DNA of 64,000 nt from Photobacterium profundum SS9 (GCF_000196255.1 NC_006370.1:402187-466186); one strand, 5' to 3'. Numbered from the stretch's first letter, positions 31,115-40,757 are shown. Translations and numbers: made by a program. The notes: generated by a model from the letters alone, not told the origin.

Positions 31115-31682
31115 GCCTCAATGAAAACAAGCTTAAGCCGAGAAGGTTTTCATCCCCGCTTACATCAATGCGCAAGGGGGGATTGATGCAAGAGGGGGAG
31201 TGGTATCACTGTGATGAATTATGGAAACAACTCTGGAGGCAAGTGATTTTTCCTTATGTAGTCAGTGAAAATATGACAGAAAACCACCCGTTAACTTGGA
31301 ATTCTCATTGCTCATTATTAATAACTGACACTTATTAATGAGTGCAGCAGTGATGAAATAGATGCTTTAATTGTTGTTAAATTCGTTAAAAAGAGAGCGA
31401 TCATTGCTTATAAGTATATATTTATATTAATTATAGTTATTTTTGATCTTTTTAGAACGCACTTATCATTATGAATTATATTGGTTTGTATTCTGAATTT
31501 AGATTCTTATTCATTGATGGTTACATTTGCATGGGGTTGGGTATTGGTTTCATCAATCTATTTGAATAATACTGTGGGTATCCCTACTGAGGGGAACATA
31601 TTTGAGAGTAAGTTATTGGCTCTTAAAATTCAGGCAATGGCATTCCTAATGCGCCCCAGTATATTTATTTTAGAGGCAAGAC
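31115..31682. other. A+T-rich intergenic region upstream of leuO
   Basis: This 568-base gap follows the RND gene. Near its start are two stem-loops (ATGAAAAC...GTTTTCAT at about 31121-31152, and CATCAAT...ATTGATG at about 31166-31190) without T-runs, possible transcript ends for the pump operon. From 31370 to 31480 it is strongly A+T-rich (TATATATTTATATTAATTAT-like), as expected for an H-NS-silenced leuO promoter; H-NS and LeuO binding here are inferred from E. coli and Vibrio knowledge. The in-frame ORF at 31481-31693 is not considered real. Confidence 0.5.
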
Positions 31683-32639
31683 ATGACGCGTAGAAGCTCT
31701 TCTATTCACCCTACTGATAATTACACGATGGAATCAAATTTAAGAAGTGTTGACCTTAATTTGTTGACTGTTTTTGATGCTGTTATGCAAGAGCAGAATA
31801 TAACTAGAGCAGCTCATAATCTAGGTATGTCTCAACCTGCGGTCAGTAATGCGGTTGCGCGTCTTAAAGTCATGTTTAACGATGAACTCTTTATTCGCCA
31901 TGGACGTGGTATTCAGCCAACACAACGTGCAAAGCAATTATTTGGTCCTATTCGTCAAGCATTGCAATTGGTAAAAAACGAATTACCGTCGTCAATTTTT
32001 TCGCCAGAAACATCAACGCGTACGTTTAAGCTGGCGCTATGTAGCCCATCAGATATGCGTTTTGCGCCTCGTATTTTCCGTGACATAACAGAACAAGCGC
32101 CGAGTATTCGTATGCAGCTTGAAGCGGAATTAGACGCAGAATTAACACAGAAAATGCGTTATCAAGAAATCGATTTTGTTATTGATTATGTGCGCTTTGA
32201 TGAACCAGGTTTCTGTAGTACAGAATTATTCAGTGATGAACTTGTTGTGATTGCTGCTGGTAACCATCCACGTATTGGTGACAGTATTTCTGAAGCAGAA
32301 TTTACATCAGAAATGCATGCGGTATTAAAGTCGATGCCAGGTGTAAAGATGTTTGCAGATCATATCTATAATAAGCAGGTTTCTTGTCAGCAAGCTTACC
32401 AAGGCGCTAGCCTAAGCAACATTATGTATGTGGTTGGTCAGTCTGAATTAGTTGCTGTAGCCCCTCGTTGGTTAGCTGAATCAGTTGCAGAAAACCTACA
32501 ACTTAAAGTGTTGCCTCTACCCTTTGAGTCTGCAACAGTAAGTGGTTACTTAAGCTGGCATGAGTCTTCACAAAAAGATAAAGGACATATCTGGATGCGT
32601 GATCAGTTATTAAGTATTTGTGGCGATACGACTGCTTAA
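31683..32639 (+). CDS. leuO: LysR-type global regulator LeuO
   Basis: LeuO is a LysR-type regulator that opposes H-NS silencing and controls stress, envelope and biofilm genes; in Vibrio cholerae it acts under ToxR. The 318-residue product has the winged HTH near its N-terminus (about 24-82): VDLNLLTVFDAVMQEQNITR, then AAHNLGMSQPAVSNAVARLK. The LysR substrate domain occupies the rest. The segment LRSVDLNLLTVFDAVM is diagnostic for LeuO. The ATG at 31683 follows GAGG by six bases. In E. coli leuO is adjacent to leuL; here an efflux operon lies between them. A terminator follows at 32660. Confidence 0.93.
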   Translation: MTRRSSSIHPTDNYTMESNLRSVDLNLLTVFDAVMQEQNITRAAHNLGMSQPAVSNAVARLKVMFNDELFIRHGRGIQPTQRAKQLFGPIRQALQLVKNELPSSIFSPETSTRTFKLALCSPSDMRFAPRIFRDITEQAPSIRMQLEAELDAELTQKMRYQEIDFVIDYVRFDEPGFCSTELFSDELVVIAAGNHPRIGDSISEAEFTSEMHAVLKSMPGVKMFADHIYNKQVSCQQAYQGASLSNIMYVVGQSELVAVAPRWLAESVAENLQLKVLPLPFESATVSGYLSWHESSQKDKGHIWMRDQLLSICGDTTA

Positions 32640-32659
32640 TATTGCTTTTTTCTGAATAT

Positions 32660-32686
32660 AAAAGCCGACGAAAGTCGGTTTTTTAT
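32660..32686 (+). terminator. Rho-independent terminator after leuO
   Basis: AAAGCCGAC and GTCGGTTTT pair over a GAAA tetraloop and run into TTTTTT. It lies 20 bases past the leuO stop. Confidence 0.88.
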
Positions 32687-32957
32687 TAACAGTCTGTATT
32701 AATCACTTTTTCATCTTCTTTCTATCTCTATATACCCGCTAAACTTAAATGAATAATGAATCTTACGCTGTGTTTTAACATTGGCTTATATTCTTAGTTT
32801 GTTGCACTTTCTTACACTTGTTTAATTTCTATTAAAAACTCGTATAAAGCCTGTACTGACAAGGGTTACTACAGAGATCAAAACAACATAAAAGATAAAA
32901 TATATCCCTTTATGGTTGCCTTTTTTTACACCAACTGTAGACTTCAAAACTCAAGTG

Positions 32958-32975
32958 AGCTTACAAGTGTAAGCT
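32958..32975. promoter_or_regulatory. 18-bp palindrome next to the acyl-CoA ligase start
   Basis: A perfect inverted repeat AGCTTACA-AG-TGTAAGCT ends 17 bases before the acyl-CoA ligase ATG. Its core ACAAGTGTAAG occurs again in reverse orientation at 32811-32821. Two copies of one motif upstream of a fatty-acid gene suggest an operator, but I cannot name the regulator; it could also be a translation-blocking hairpin. Confidence 0.45.
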
Positions 32976-32992
32976 AAAATGGATAGGTAGTT

Positions 32993-34807
32993 ATGGCTGA
33001 AAACGACTTTCATATAGTAAACCGAATTCGTACCCAAATTGCTCGTTTAGGCGATAAGGTTGCTTTGCGTCATCAGGCACAGGAACAATGGCAAGATATA
33101 ACTTGGAATGAGTTTGGTGAGCAGATCCAGCAACTAGCAATTGCAATGCTGGCTCATGGTATGAATGTCCAAGATAAAGTCGCGATCTTCTCTAACAACA
33201 TGCCGCGTTGGACGGTAACTGACTTTGCGGCGCTTTATAACCGTTGTGTTACTGTTCCTATCTATTCGACGAATACACCTCAGCAAGCAGCGTATGTGCT
33301 TAATGATGCCGATGTCCGTCTCTTATTTGTTGGCGAACAAGTGCAACTTGATGCCGCGATTGGTATTGCTGAAGGGTGTCCGAAATTAGAGCGTATTGTC
33401 ACTTTATCTGATGATTTGGTGCTGCCTGATAACCCTCTAGTATGCAGCTTTAATGACTTTCTTTGTGCTGCTACCCCCGAGCTGGAGGCTGAACTTCAGC
33501 AGCGTCTTAATGACACCGCGATGGATGACTTGCTGACGCTGATTTATACCTCAGGCACAACAGGTACGCCAAAAGGTGTAATGCTGGATTACGCTAACAT
33601 TGCAGCTCAGCTAGCCGGGCATGATCAGAATCTGTCATTAGATGAAGGCGATTCGTCGTTGTGTTTTCTGCCTTTATCACATGTATTTGAACGAGCATGG
33701 ACGTTTTATGTCTTGCATCGTGGTGCGATCAACCATTACTTAACAGATACTAATCAGCTGAAAGAAGCATTAGCAGATGTTAAACCAAATGTGATGGCTG
33801 CTGTTCCACGCGTATATGAAAAAATTTACTCTACAGTGCATGACAAAGTATCGCGCGCACCTTTTCACCGTAAATTAATTTTTACTTGGGCGGTGAATAT
33901 GGGAGCACGTATGGCGGTATGTCATCAAGAGCACCGTCAACCGTCGAAATTACTCACCATGAGTCATAATCTTGCCAATAAGCTCGTGTTATCAAAATTA
34001 CGCGATATTTTGGGTGGGAACATCAAGTTCATGCCATGTGGTGGCGCAAAGCTTGATGAAGGCATTGGTCGTTTTTTCCATGCCATTGGGATTAACGTGA
34101 AACTTGGTTACGGTATGACCGAGACAACGGCAACAGTATCGTGCTGGGATGATCAGTGTTTTAATCCTGATTCAATTGGCATGGCTATGCCTGGTGCTGA
34201 AATTAAGATCGGCGAAAATAACGAAATACTCGTGCGTGGCCCGATGGTGATGCGCGGCTATTATAACATGCCCGAAGAAACGGCGAAGAACTTCACTGAA
34301 GATGGCTTTCTTAAAACTGGTGATGCGGGTCATTTTGATGAGCAAGGTAACTTATTTATTACCGACCGCATTAAAGAGTTGATGAAAACATCTGGTGGTA
34401 AATACATTGCACCACAGGTGATTGAAGGTGCCATCGGCAAAGATCATTTCATTGAGCAAATCGCTGTTATTGCAGATACCCGAAAATTTGTATCTGCCTT
34501 GATTGTCCCTTGTTTTGATACGCTGGAAGAGCATGCTCGAGAGTTGAATATTAAGTATAAAGACCGTCTTGAATTGGTTAAAAATAGCCAAATTGTTGAG
34601 CTAATTGAAAAACGTGTTGTAGAGCTACAAAAAGACTTAGCACGATTTGAGCAAGTGAAAAAAATCACCTTGCTGCCTAAGGCTTTCTCGATGGATAAAG
34701 GTGAACTCACACCAACGCAAAAATTGCGTCGTAAAGTGATTCATGATCGCTACCATCAAGAAATTGAGCGTATGTACGAAGAGAGCCATCGAAAAGCCAA
34801 CAAGTAA
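32993..34807 (+). CDS. Long-chain acyl-CoA synthetase (AMP-forming, FAA1 type)
   Basis: The 604-residue protein activates fatty acids to acyl-CoA via an acyl-adenylate. It belongs to the FAA1-like branch of the ANL superfamily rather than the FadD branch. Visible motifs: P-loop-like [19 protein letters not shown] (about 183-201), [14 protein letters not shown], and [20 protein letters not shown]-binding [20 protein letters not shown] and the catalytic Lys region ([18 protein letters not shown]) follow. A homologue in the same position beside ilvIH is known from Vibrio cholerae. It is monocistronic: a palindrome precedes it and a terminator follows at 34828. Confidence 0.92.
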   Translation: MAENDFHIVNRIRTQIARLGDKVALRHQAQEQWQDITWNEFGEQIQQLAIAMLAHGMNVQDKVAIFSNNMPRWTVTDFAALYNRCVTVPIYSTNTPQQAAYVLNDADVRLLFVGEQVQLDAAIGIAEGCPKLERIVTLSDDLVLPDNPLVCSFNDFLCAATPELEAELQQRLNDTAMDDLLTLIYTSGTTGTPKGVMLDYANIAAQLAGHDQNLSLDEGDSSLCFLPLSHVFERAWTFYVLHRGAINHYLTDTNQLKEALADVKPNVMAAVPRVYEKIYSTVHDKVSRAPFHRKLIFTWAVNMGARMAVCHQEHRQPSKLLTMSHNLANKLVLSKLRDILGGNIKFMPCGGAKLDEGIGRFFHAIGINVKLGYGMTETTATVSCWDDQCFNPDSIGMAMPGAEIKIGENNEILVRGPMVMRGYYNMPEETAKNFTEDGFLKTGDAGHFDEQGNLFITDRIKELMKTSGGKYIAPQVIEGAIGKDHFIEQIAVIADTRKFVSALIVPCFDTLEEHARELNIKYKDRLELVKNSQIVELIEKRVVELQKDLARFEQVKKITLLPKAFSMDKGELTPTQKLRRKVIHDRYHQEIERMYEESHRKANK

Positions 34808-34827
34808 ACGCCATTATTTATTCACAT

Positions 34828-34850
34828 AAAGGAGCCGCAAGGCTCCTTTG
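34828..34850 (+). terminator. Terminator after the acyl-CoA ligase gene
   Basis: AAAGGAGCC and GGCTCCTTT pair perfectly over a GCAA tetraloop 20 bases past the stop. The trailing T-run is short (TTTGTTGT). Confidence 0.75.
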
Positions 34851-34902
34851 TTGTATCTGAACTGAGGTATTGTTGCTGAATAAGCAGACACATCACCATA
34901 TT

Positions 34903-35167
34903 ATACCAATTCCATTAATTATCTGACCATTCAGAATACCACTGGGAGTCGAGTTCAAGGATAGTGTTTGATAGAAGAGTGGTTCTCTTTTGAAATCGCT
35001 AGACACAGAAGTTGGCTTCCAGTGGTGTTCCCTTTGGGCGAGTTTAAAATACTTTTATACTGCGTTAATAAATTTCAATTTAGAGCAACTAGATTCTCAA
35101 TTTATCTCCTTGCCTAAAAGCATTTTAACTCTCGCTGAACTGTTCAGATAATTAATGGATTTGGTAT
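34903..35167. mobile_element. MITE-like non-coding element with 32-bp terminal inverted repeats
   Basis: The ends are imperfect inverted repeats: ATACCAATTCCATTAATTAT at 34903-34922, continuing CTGACCATTCAG to 34934. The right end, 35135-35167, is its complement with three substitutions/indels (ATACCAAATCC...CTGAACAGTTCAG when read inward). About 265 bases in all, with no ORF of useful length inside. This is the structure of a miniature inverted-repeat transposable element moved by a transposase in trans. No clear target-site duplication can be read. It lies in the 822-base gap between the acyl-CoA ligase and ilvI. Confidence 0.7.
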
Positions 35168-35472
35168 TACCTATTTATTCCAATTTTTCATTCCCCTATA
35201 CAGCCTTCATGAAAGCGTTATTCACTAAATTTCTAATCTATTACAGTTTATAAGGTCTGTCTTTAGGGCGTGAGTTGAAATGAATACAGTGAAATTATCT
35301 AACTTATAGAGCAATGATGTGAAGTCACTTTCACCGATAGACTTAATTGCTAAAAAAGCGTTACAGTTGTTGCGGGTAACGACAACTTGTTATTGATAGT
35401 GGTCGTTCGCATAGAATGAAAAATGATGATTTCAACTTAGGCTAAAAATAAGCCCTAACTATGTTATATCAG

Positions 35473-35602
35473 CCCGTATAGCTCATTATTTACACCATAA
35501 ACAGGCTTTACAGTGCGATTACCGTTACAACGTTTCTACTAGGATGCCGTAGTCGTTTTCGTAAATAGTCAAAATTGTTTAGAAAATAATTCGCTATACG
35601 GG
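35473..35602 (+). promoter_or_regulatory. ilvIH leader with a long-range 10-bp inverted repeat
   Basis: CCCGTATAGC at 35473-35482 and its exact complement GCTATACGGG at 35593-35602 bracket 110 bases directly upstream of ilvI. The second arm ends 16 bases before the GGAGA ribosome-binding site. If transcribed, this could fold the leader into a closed domain; alternatively the arms are regulator sites. No leucine- or valine-rich leader peptide is evident (only a 9-codon ORF near 35418). Known ilvIH control in E. coli is through Lrp. The remaining leader (35168-35472) shows nothing I recognise. Confidence 0.4.
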
Positions 35603-35629
35603 AGGGTGTAATCAACCTGGAGACAGAAT

Positions 35630-37348
35630 ATGGAAATGTTGTCTGGCGCAGACATGATCGTTCGTTCAATGATCGATCAAGGCGTAAAGCATATCTTCGG
35701 ATACCCTGGTGGTTCAGTACTTGATATTTACGATGCTCTGCATGAGAAGAGTGATATCGAACACGTACTCGTCCGCCATGAGCAAGCCGCTGTACACATG
35801 GCAGATGGTTATGCTCGAGCTACAGGTGATGTGGGTGTAGTACTCGTTACATCAGGTCCTGGTGCGACGAATGCAATCACTGGTATTGCGACGGCCTACA
35901 TGGATTCTATCCCTATGGTTGTTTTTTCTGGTCAGGTTATGAGTAACTTGATTGGTAATGATGCCTTCCAAGAATGTGACATGGTGGGTATTTCTCGTCC
36001 TGTTGTGAAGCACAGCTTTTTAATTAAAAAAGCTCAAGATATCCCTGAGATCATCAAAAAAGCTTTTTATATCGCTTCTAGCGGTCGCCCTGGTCCTGTT
36101 GTTATCGATATCCCTAAAGATATGCTGAATCCAGCGGAAACCTACCCTTATCAATACCCAGAATCGATTGCGATGCGTTCGTATAACCCAACAACGCAAG
36201 GGCACAAAGGTCAGATTAAACGTGGTCTAAAAGCACTCTTATCTGCGAAGAAGCCTGTTCTGTACGTCGGTGGCGGTGCTGTTATCTCTGAATGTGATCA
36301 GCAAATCTTAAAATTAGCAGAATCGTTGAATCTTCCGGTTGTTAATACACTGATGGGGTTAGGCGCATTTCCGGGGACGCATAAAAATTGTCTTGGTATG
36401 TTAGGTATGCACGGCACATACGAAGCCAATATGGCAATGCATAATGCGGATTTGATCTTTGGTATTGGTGTTCGTTTTGATGATCGAACCACCAACAATG
36501 TTGATAAATATTGTCCAAATGCCACGATCATGCACATCGATATCGACCCATCTTCTATTTCAAAAACCATTGCGGTGGATATTCCGATTGTAGGCTCTGC
36601 TGAAACGGTTCTAGATTGCATGCTTAAAATGCTCGATGAGCAAGAAAGCAGTAATGACCAAGAGGCGATAGCGAGTTGGTGGGCAGATCTTGAGTCATGG
36701 CGTTCACGTAAGTGTTTAAGTTATGAAACCAATAACGAACGTATTAAGCCTCAGCAGGTTATTGAATCGCTTTATAAGTTAACAAATGGCGATGCATATG
36801 TTGCCTCTGATGTTGGTCAGCACCAGATGTTTGCTGCATTGTATTATCCTTTTGATAAACCACGTCGTTGGATTAATTCGGGCGGCCTCGGCACCATGGG
36901 CTTTGGTCTTCCTGCTGCCATGGGGGTGAAATTTGCCTTACCTGATGCAGAAGTCGTTTGTGTGACTGGTGACGGCAGTATTCAGATGAATATTCAAGAG
37001 TTATCAACGGCACTTCAGTATGATATCCCTGTTAAAATCATTAACTTAAATAACCGCTTTCTTGGTATGGTTAAGCAGTGGCAAGATATGATTTATCAAG
37101 GTCGTCATTCACATTCGTACATGGATTCAGTGCCTGATTTTGCTGCAATCGCAGAAGCTTACGGACATGTTGGGGTGCGTATTTCAGATCCAGCGAAACT
37201 GGATAGTGAGCTGGAAAAAGCGCTAGCCATGAAAGATAAGCTGGTGTTCGTTGATATTAGTATTGATGAAACCGAGCATGTATATCCAATGTTGATCCGT
37301 GGTGGTTCAATGAGCGAAATGTGGTTAAGCAAAACGGAGAGAACATAA
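35630..37348 (+). CDS. ilvI: Acetolactate synthase III large subunit IlvI
   Basis: IlvI is the thiamine-diphosphate-dependent catalytic subunit that condenses two pyruvates (or pyruvate and 2-oxobutyrate) in the first common step of valine, leucine and isoleucine synthesis. The 572-residue protein has the N-terminal Pyr domain with the activating Glu in [20 protein letters not shown] central FAD-binding domain follows, and the TPP-binding [15 protein letters not shown] ... [11 protein letters not shown] motif lies in the C-terminal domain. The length is within two residues of E. coli IlvI. A GGAGA ribosome-binding site precedes the ATG, and the stop overlaps ilvH by one base (TAATG), coupling the two subunits. 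Confidence 0.97.
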   Translation: MEMLSGADMIVRSMIDQGVKHIFGYPGGSVLDIYDALHEKSDIEHVLVRHEQAAVHMADGYARATGDVGVVLVTSGPGATNAITGIATAYMDSIPMVVFSGQVMSNLIGNDAFQECDMVGISRPVVKHSFLIKKAQDIPEIIKKAFYIASSGRPGPVVIDIPKDMLNPAETYPYQYPESIAMRSYNPTTQGHKGQIKRGLKALLSAKKPVLYVGGGAVISECDQQILKLAESLNLPVVNTLMGLGAFPGTHKNCLGMLGMHGTYEANMAMHNADLIFGIGVRFDDRTTNNVDKYCPNATIMHIDIDPSSISKTIAVDIPIVGSAETVLDCMLKMLDEQESSNDQEAIASWWADLESWRSRKCLSYETNNERIKPQQVIESLYKLTNGDAYVASDVGQHQMFAALYYPFDKPRRWINSGGLGTMGFGLPAAMGVKFALPDAEVVCVTGDGSIQMNIQELSTALQYDIPVKIINLNNRFLGMVKQWQDMIYQGRHSHSYMDSVPDFAAIAEAYGHVGVRISDPAKLDSELEKALAMKDKLVFVDISIDETEHVYPMLIRGGSMSEMWLSKTERT

Positions 37349-37845
37349 TGCGCAGAATTATATCGGTATTACTAGAAAATGAACCCGGTGCCCTTTCTCG
37401 AGTTGTCGGTCTGTTCTCTCAGCGTGGCTATAACATTGAAACACTGACTGTTGCACCGACAGACGATTCAACATTATCGCGTTTAAACATTACGACTCAT
37501 GTTGAAGATGATGCTGTTTATGAACAAATTGAGAAGCAATTACATAAGCTAATTGATATTTTGAAAGTGAGTAATGTAACCGAAGCTGAACATTTAGAGC
37601 GAGAGCTAATGTTAGTTAAGGTGAAAGCGAGTGGTTTTGCCCGTGCTGAAGTGAAACGTACTGCAGATATTTTTCGTGGTCAAATTGTTGATGTTACAAG
37701 CCAGATTTACACGATTCAGCTTGCAGGCACGAGTGAAAAGTTAGATGCATTCATTGCTGCGGTTAGCGAGGCTACCGATATTGTTGAAGTAGCACGGAGT
37801 GGTGTTGTCGGTATTGCTCGTGGAGAGCGCGCACTAAAAGCATAA
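37348..37845 (+). CDS. ilvH: Acetolactate synthase III regulatory subunit IlvH
   Basis: IlvH activates IlvI and gives it valine feedback sensitivity. The 165-residue protein has an N-terminal ACT domain, [20 protein letters not shown] then GLFSQRGYNIETLTVAPTDD, and a C-terminal domain with VTEAEHLERELMLVKVKA. The start is the ATG at 37348 in the TAATG overlap with ilvI, matching the E. coli N-terminus; a reading nine codons longer inside ilvI is unnecessary. A terminator follows 18 bases after the stop. Confidence 0.96.
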   Translation: MRRIISVLLENEPGALSRVVGLFSQRGYNIETLTVAPTDDSTLSRLNITTHVEDDAVYEQIEKQLHKLIDILKVSNVTEAEHLERELMLVKVKASGFARAEVKRTADIFRGQIVDVTSQIYTIQLAGTSEKLDAFIAAVSEATDIVEVARSGVVGIARGERALKA

Positions 37846-37862
37846 CATTAAATTAGACGTAC

Positions 37863-37908
37863 AAAATAAGCTCGATGTAGGTAAACCCTATATCGGGCTT
37901 ATTTTTTG
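37863..37908 (+). terminator. Rho-independent terminator after ilvIH
   Basis: AAAATAAGCTCGATGTAGG pairs with CCTATATCGGGCTTATTTT (with G-T pairs) over a short loop, then TTTTTT. A long stem of about 18 bp. Confidence 0.88.
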
Positions 37909-37991
37909 CCTGTCATTAATTGTTTTGTAGGAGTAAGCCTTTATCATCGAGACGGTAGGGGTGAGATACAAACAGTGATCAAAACATGGCT

Positions 37992-38009
37992 ATTAGACTA
38001 AAGTCTAAT
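37992..38009. promoter_or_regulatory. 18-bp palindrome upstream of a small membrane-protein gene
   Basis: A perfect inverted repeat ATTAGACT-AA-AGTCTAAT centred 117 bases before the ATG at 38118. The position and symmetry suit a dimeric activator site. The regulator is not identified. Confidence 0.5.
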
Positions 38010-38117
38010 GGTGGGGCTGTATTGATTTTAGTGTTGGAACTGAATGTCTATAGCCGAATGTATGGAATGCAGAGAGGTTAGTGCGAAAGGATTCTTGCTT
38101 ATAGAGGAGGATTGATA

Positions 38118-38249
38118 ATGGTAAACAAATTTCTCGTGCGATTTATGAGCCTGTGTTTATTGATACTTGGTTTTAAGGTGAGTGCGATTTATTTTCTACT
38201 CGCAGTACTTCTATTGAATACGCATCATAAGGAAATTTTTGGCTGGTAG
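38118..38249 (+). CDS. Small hypothetical membrane protein, 43 residues
   Basis: A short ORF with an excellent ribosome-binding site (AGGAGG at 38105-38110, seven bases before the ATG) ends at TAG 38247-38249. The product, MVNKFLVRFMSLCLLILGFK then VSAIYFLLAVLLLNTHHKEI and FGW, is mostly hydrophobic. It could form one long or two short membrane spans, with a positive N-terminus and a His/Lys/Glu-rich tail. It has its own terminator (38287) and a perfect palindrome about 117 bases upstream, so it looks like an independently regulated small gene. I know no family for it. It is too short for standard ORF cut-offs. Confidence 0.6.
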   Translation: MVNKFLVRFMSLCLLILGFKVSAIYFLLAVLLLNTHHKEIFGW

Positions 38250-38286
38250 CCTGGGTATATGTAACGGTGATGAGGTTCGGTTGCAG

Positions 38287-38316
38287 AAAGCTCGATCATG
38301 GAGATCGAGCTTTTTC
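38287..38316 (+). terminator. Terminator after the 43-residue ORF
   Basis: AAAGCTCGATC and GATCGAGCTTT pair over an ATGGA-type loop and are followed by TTTTC. It may also serve the GntR gene converging from the right. Confidence 0.85.
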
Positions 38317-38351
38317 TATCGGTGTCCGTTAAATGGCAATCGATATAAGAA

Positions 38352-39005
38352 TTAGATGTATGCTTTAATGATTTCGACTGCTCGCTTAAAGTGATTATTA
38401 AGTAAATCGAGTGCCCGTTGTGTATCTCGCCCTAGCACAGCTTTCATCATCGCGTCATGTTCACCATTATCATGATAACGTTCTTCATAGTGGCGATTGC
38501 GGCTTACCCAGACGTGACGGTAACGTTCAATTTGCTCATAAACTTCACGGTATAGTTCCAGCATTACTGGTGATTGGCTGCCCGCAAGTAAAGCGAGGTG
38601 GAATTCACTGTGCCGATCTTCCCATTCCGTAAAATCAACGTCTGAAGCCGCAGGGTTTATTTTGCTTAACTTGTGATAGGTAGTGAGAATATTGAGTTCC
38701 CATGCCTCGTCGCCATTGATGATTGCTCGTTCTAATAATACGCGAGATAAAATCAGATTAGTCTCAAACAGATCTTCAAGTTCATCTACCGAAATGGGGG
38801 CAACCCAGCAGCCTTTTTGAGGGGCGAATTTGACGTATTTTTTCCATGATAATTGAACCAGCGCTTCGCGAATGGGTGAGGCTCCGACGTTATAGCGTGC
38901 TTTTAAGTCGGCAACGACAAGCTTTTGGCCCGGAGAAAGCTCTCCAAGCAGAATATCTTGTCGTATAACTTCCATAATTTTATTAGTCAAAGTAGGGCTA
39001 GACAC
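38352..39005 (-). CDS. GntR family transcriptional regulator with FCD domain
   Basis: The 217-residue protein has an N-terminal winged HTH of the GntR family: IRQDILLGELSPGQKLVVAD, then LKARYNVGASPIREALVQLS (about 13-52), and KGCWVAP as the wing. An all-helical FCD ligand-binding domain fills about 75-210, with EWEDRHSEFHLALLAGSQSP and a final HDAMMKAVLGRDTQRALDLL helix. His and Asp residues in these segments are the usual metal/ligand residues of the FCD fold. It resembles the CsiR/McbR-type regulators, which often sense dicarboxylates, but the effector is not predictable. No catabolic genes flank it, so its targets lie elsewhere. It is convergent with the 43-residue gene. Confidence 0.9.
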   Translation of the reverse strand: MSSPTLTNKIMEVIRQDILLGELSPGQKLVVADLKARYNVGASPIREALVQLSWKKYVKFAPQKGCWVAPISVDELEDLFETNLILSRVLLERAIINGDEAWELNILTTYHKLSKINPAASDVDFTEWEDRHSEFHLALLAGSQSPVMLELYREVYEQIERYRHVWVSRNRHYEERYHDNGEHDAMMKAVLGRDTQRALDLLNNHFKRAVEIIKAYI

Positions 39006-39299
39006 TAAATTCCTCTCATTTTTATTGTTATTCCCTAATGCTAAGCATGAGTTTTCATTTGCATAGGATATTTCGATGAATATTAGTCAGCAAGAAAGTA
39101 TTACTTATTAGGCTAGTCGCTCTGGTGGAAATTGTAATACCAGCGAGTGACGATTTATACCTTAGAAGTATCTGCTTATTATGAAGTATACGATTTATGA
39201 GGTTAGGGTGCGATATAGAAAAGATGAATTTGTGAGTAAATGCGGATAGGGAGGATATAGAAAAGTGTGAGTATTCGATACGTTATAAGTATCCAGATA
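39006..39299. other. Intergenic region between the GntR gene and the pykF terminator
   Basis: About 294 bases that hold the promoter of the GntR gene on the minus strand. A short palindrome ATGCT-A-AGCAT (39038-39048) lies 33 bases upstream of the GntR start and could be its operator. Nothing else is recognisable. Confidence 0.4.
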
Positions 39300-39328
39300 C
39301 AAAAATGGGAGCCGAAGCTCCCATTTTA
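39300..39328 (-). terminator. Rho-independent terminator after pykF
   Basis: AAAATGGGAGC and GCTCCCATTTT pair perfectly over a four-base loop. Read on minus it ends in TTTTTG. It lies 17 bases past the pykF stop. Confidence 0.9.
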
Positions 39329-39344
39329 AAACTCAGTATACGAC

Positions 39345-40757
39345 TTAAAGTACGTGTACAGAAGCTGTGTTAGTTGTACCAGAAGGAACTAGTGCGCCAG
39401 ATACCATAACAACGATATCGCCTTTAGCGCCAAGACCAGTTTCTAGCGCGATTTCTTTACCGCGACTGTAGAATGCATCAGTGTTGTCGATAGCATCAAC
39501 AACGATAGGTGTAACACCTTTCGTTAGACAAAGCTGAGCAGCTGTTTTCTGGTTTGTAGTTACAGCAATAATTTTCGCTGTTGGGAAGTACTTACGGATA
39601 GAGCGAGCAGATTTACCCGCTTCAGTAGCAACAACAATTAGAGGAGCATTTAGCTTCTCTGAAGTGTCTACTGCGCCTTTACATACAGCTTCAGTAATAC
39701 GTAGACGAGAGCTGTCTAGGCGAGAACCTAATTCTGCTTTTAACGCTGAATCTGTACGGTTACAGATTTGAGCCATGATAGTTACAGCTTCAATTGGGTA
39801 TTTACCCTTAGCTGATTCACCAGATAGCATGACTGCATCAGTACCATCCATGATTGCGTTTGCAACGTCACCCGCTTCTGCGCGAGTCGGACGTGGGTTC
39901 TTAATCATAGAATCAAGCATTTGAGTTGCAGTGATAACAACTTTACGTGCGCGATTACATTTCTCGATCATCATCTTCTGAGCAAAGATAACTTCTTCTA
40001 CTGGGATTTCAACACCAAGGTCGCCACGAGCAACCATGATACCGTCAGAAGCTTCTAGGATAGAGTCAAAGTTATCAACGCCTTCCTGGTTTTCGATTTT
40101 AGAGATGATTTGAATCTTCTCGCCACCGTTAGCAGCAAGTAGAGCACGGATTTCTTTAACATCATCTTCTTTACGAATGAAAGATGCAGCAACGAAATCA
40201 ACGCCTTGCTCACAACCGAATACTAGGTCTGCTTTATCTTTTTCAGAAAGAGCAGGAAGCTTTACAGAAACACCAGGTAGGTTAACACCTTTGTTTTCAC
40301 CAAGGTCACCGTTGTTAAGTACTTTACACTTAACTTCAGTTTCAGTTGTTTCTAGTACTTCCATTTCGATAAGACCATCATCAACAAGGATGATGTTACC
40401 TTTAGTAAGGTCTTTAGCGAAACCTGGGTAAGTTACTGCAACGCGGTCTTGGTTGCCAACAACTGTAATATCAGTTGTGAATGTGAATTCTTGACCAGCA
40501 ACTAGAGCGAAATCTTCGCCATTTTCTAGTTTGATAGTACGAATTTCAGGACCTTTAGTATCTAGCAAGATAGCTAGAGGCTGAGCAGATGTAGCCATTA
40601 CTTCACGTAGGTTTACGATACGTTGACCGTGTTCTTCGAAGTTACCGTGAGAGAAGTTTAAACGCATTACGTTCATACCAGCGTTAGCTAGTTTAGTCAG
40701 CATTTCTACAGATTCAGTTTTTGGTCCAATCGTACATACGATCTTGGTCTTTTTCAT
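39345..40757 (-). CDS. pykF: Pyruvate kinase I (PykF type)
   Basis: This glycolytic enzyme transfers phosphate from phosphoenolpyruvate to ADP. The 470-residue product has the same length as E. coli PykF, the fructose-1,6-bisphosphate-activated isozyme, and begins [20 protein letters not shown]. Motifs: [19 protein letters not shown], the catalytic Lys region [40 protein letters not shown] and [12 protein letters not shown]. The C-terminal allosteric domain follows. It is monocistronic with its own terminator. The promoter must lie in the long upstream region, which I cannot resolve further. Confidence 0.96.
   Translation of the reverse strand: MKKTKIVCTIGPKTESVEMLTKLANAGMNVMRLNFSHGNFEEHGQRIVNLREVMATSAQPLAILLDTKGPEIRTIKLENGEDFALVAGQEFTFTTDITVVGNQDRVAVTYPGFAKDLTKGNIILVDDGLIEMEVLETTETEVKCKVLNNGDLGENKGVNLPGVSVKLPALSEKDKADLVFGCEQGVDFVAASFIRKEDDVKEIRALLAANGGEKIQIISKIENQEGVDNFDSILEASDGIMVARGDLGVEIPVEEVIFAQKMMIEKCNRARKVVITATQMLDSMIKNPRPTRAEAGDVANAIMDGTDAVMLSGESAKGKYPIEAVTIMAQICNRTDSALKAELGSRLDSSRLRITEAVCKGAVDTSEKLNAPLIVVATEAGKSARSIRKYFPTAKIIAVTTNQKTAAQLCLTKGVTPIVVDAIDNTDAFYSRGKEIALETGLGAKGDIVVMVSGALVPSGTTNTASVHVL

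Noticed and set aside
31481..31693. 70-codon ORF overlapping the leuO start.
   Set aside because: It starts at TTG without a ribosome-binding site, overlaps leuO in another frame, and has no recognisable features.
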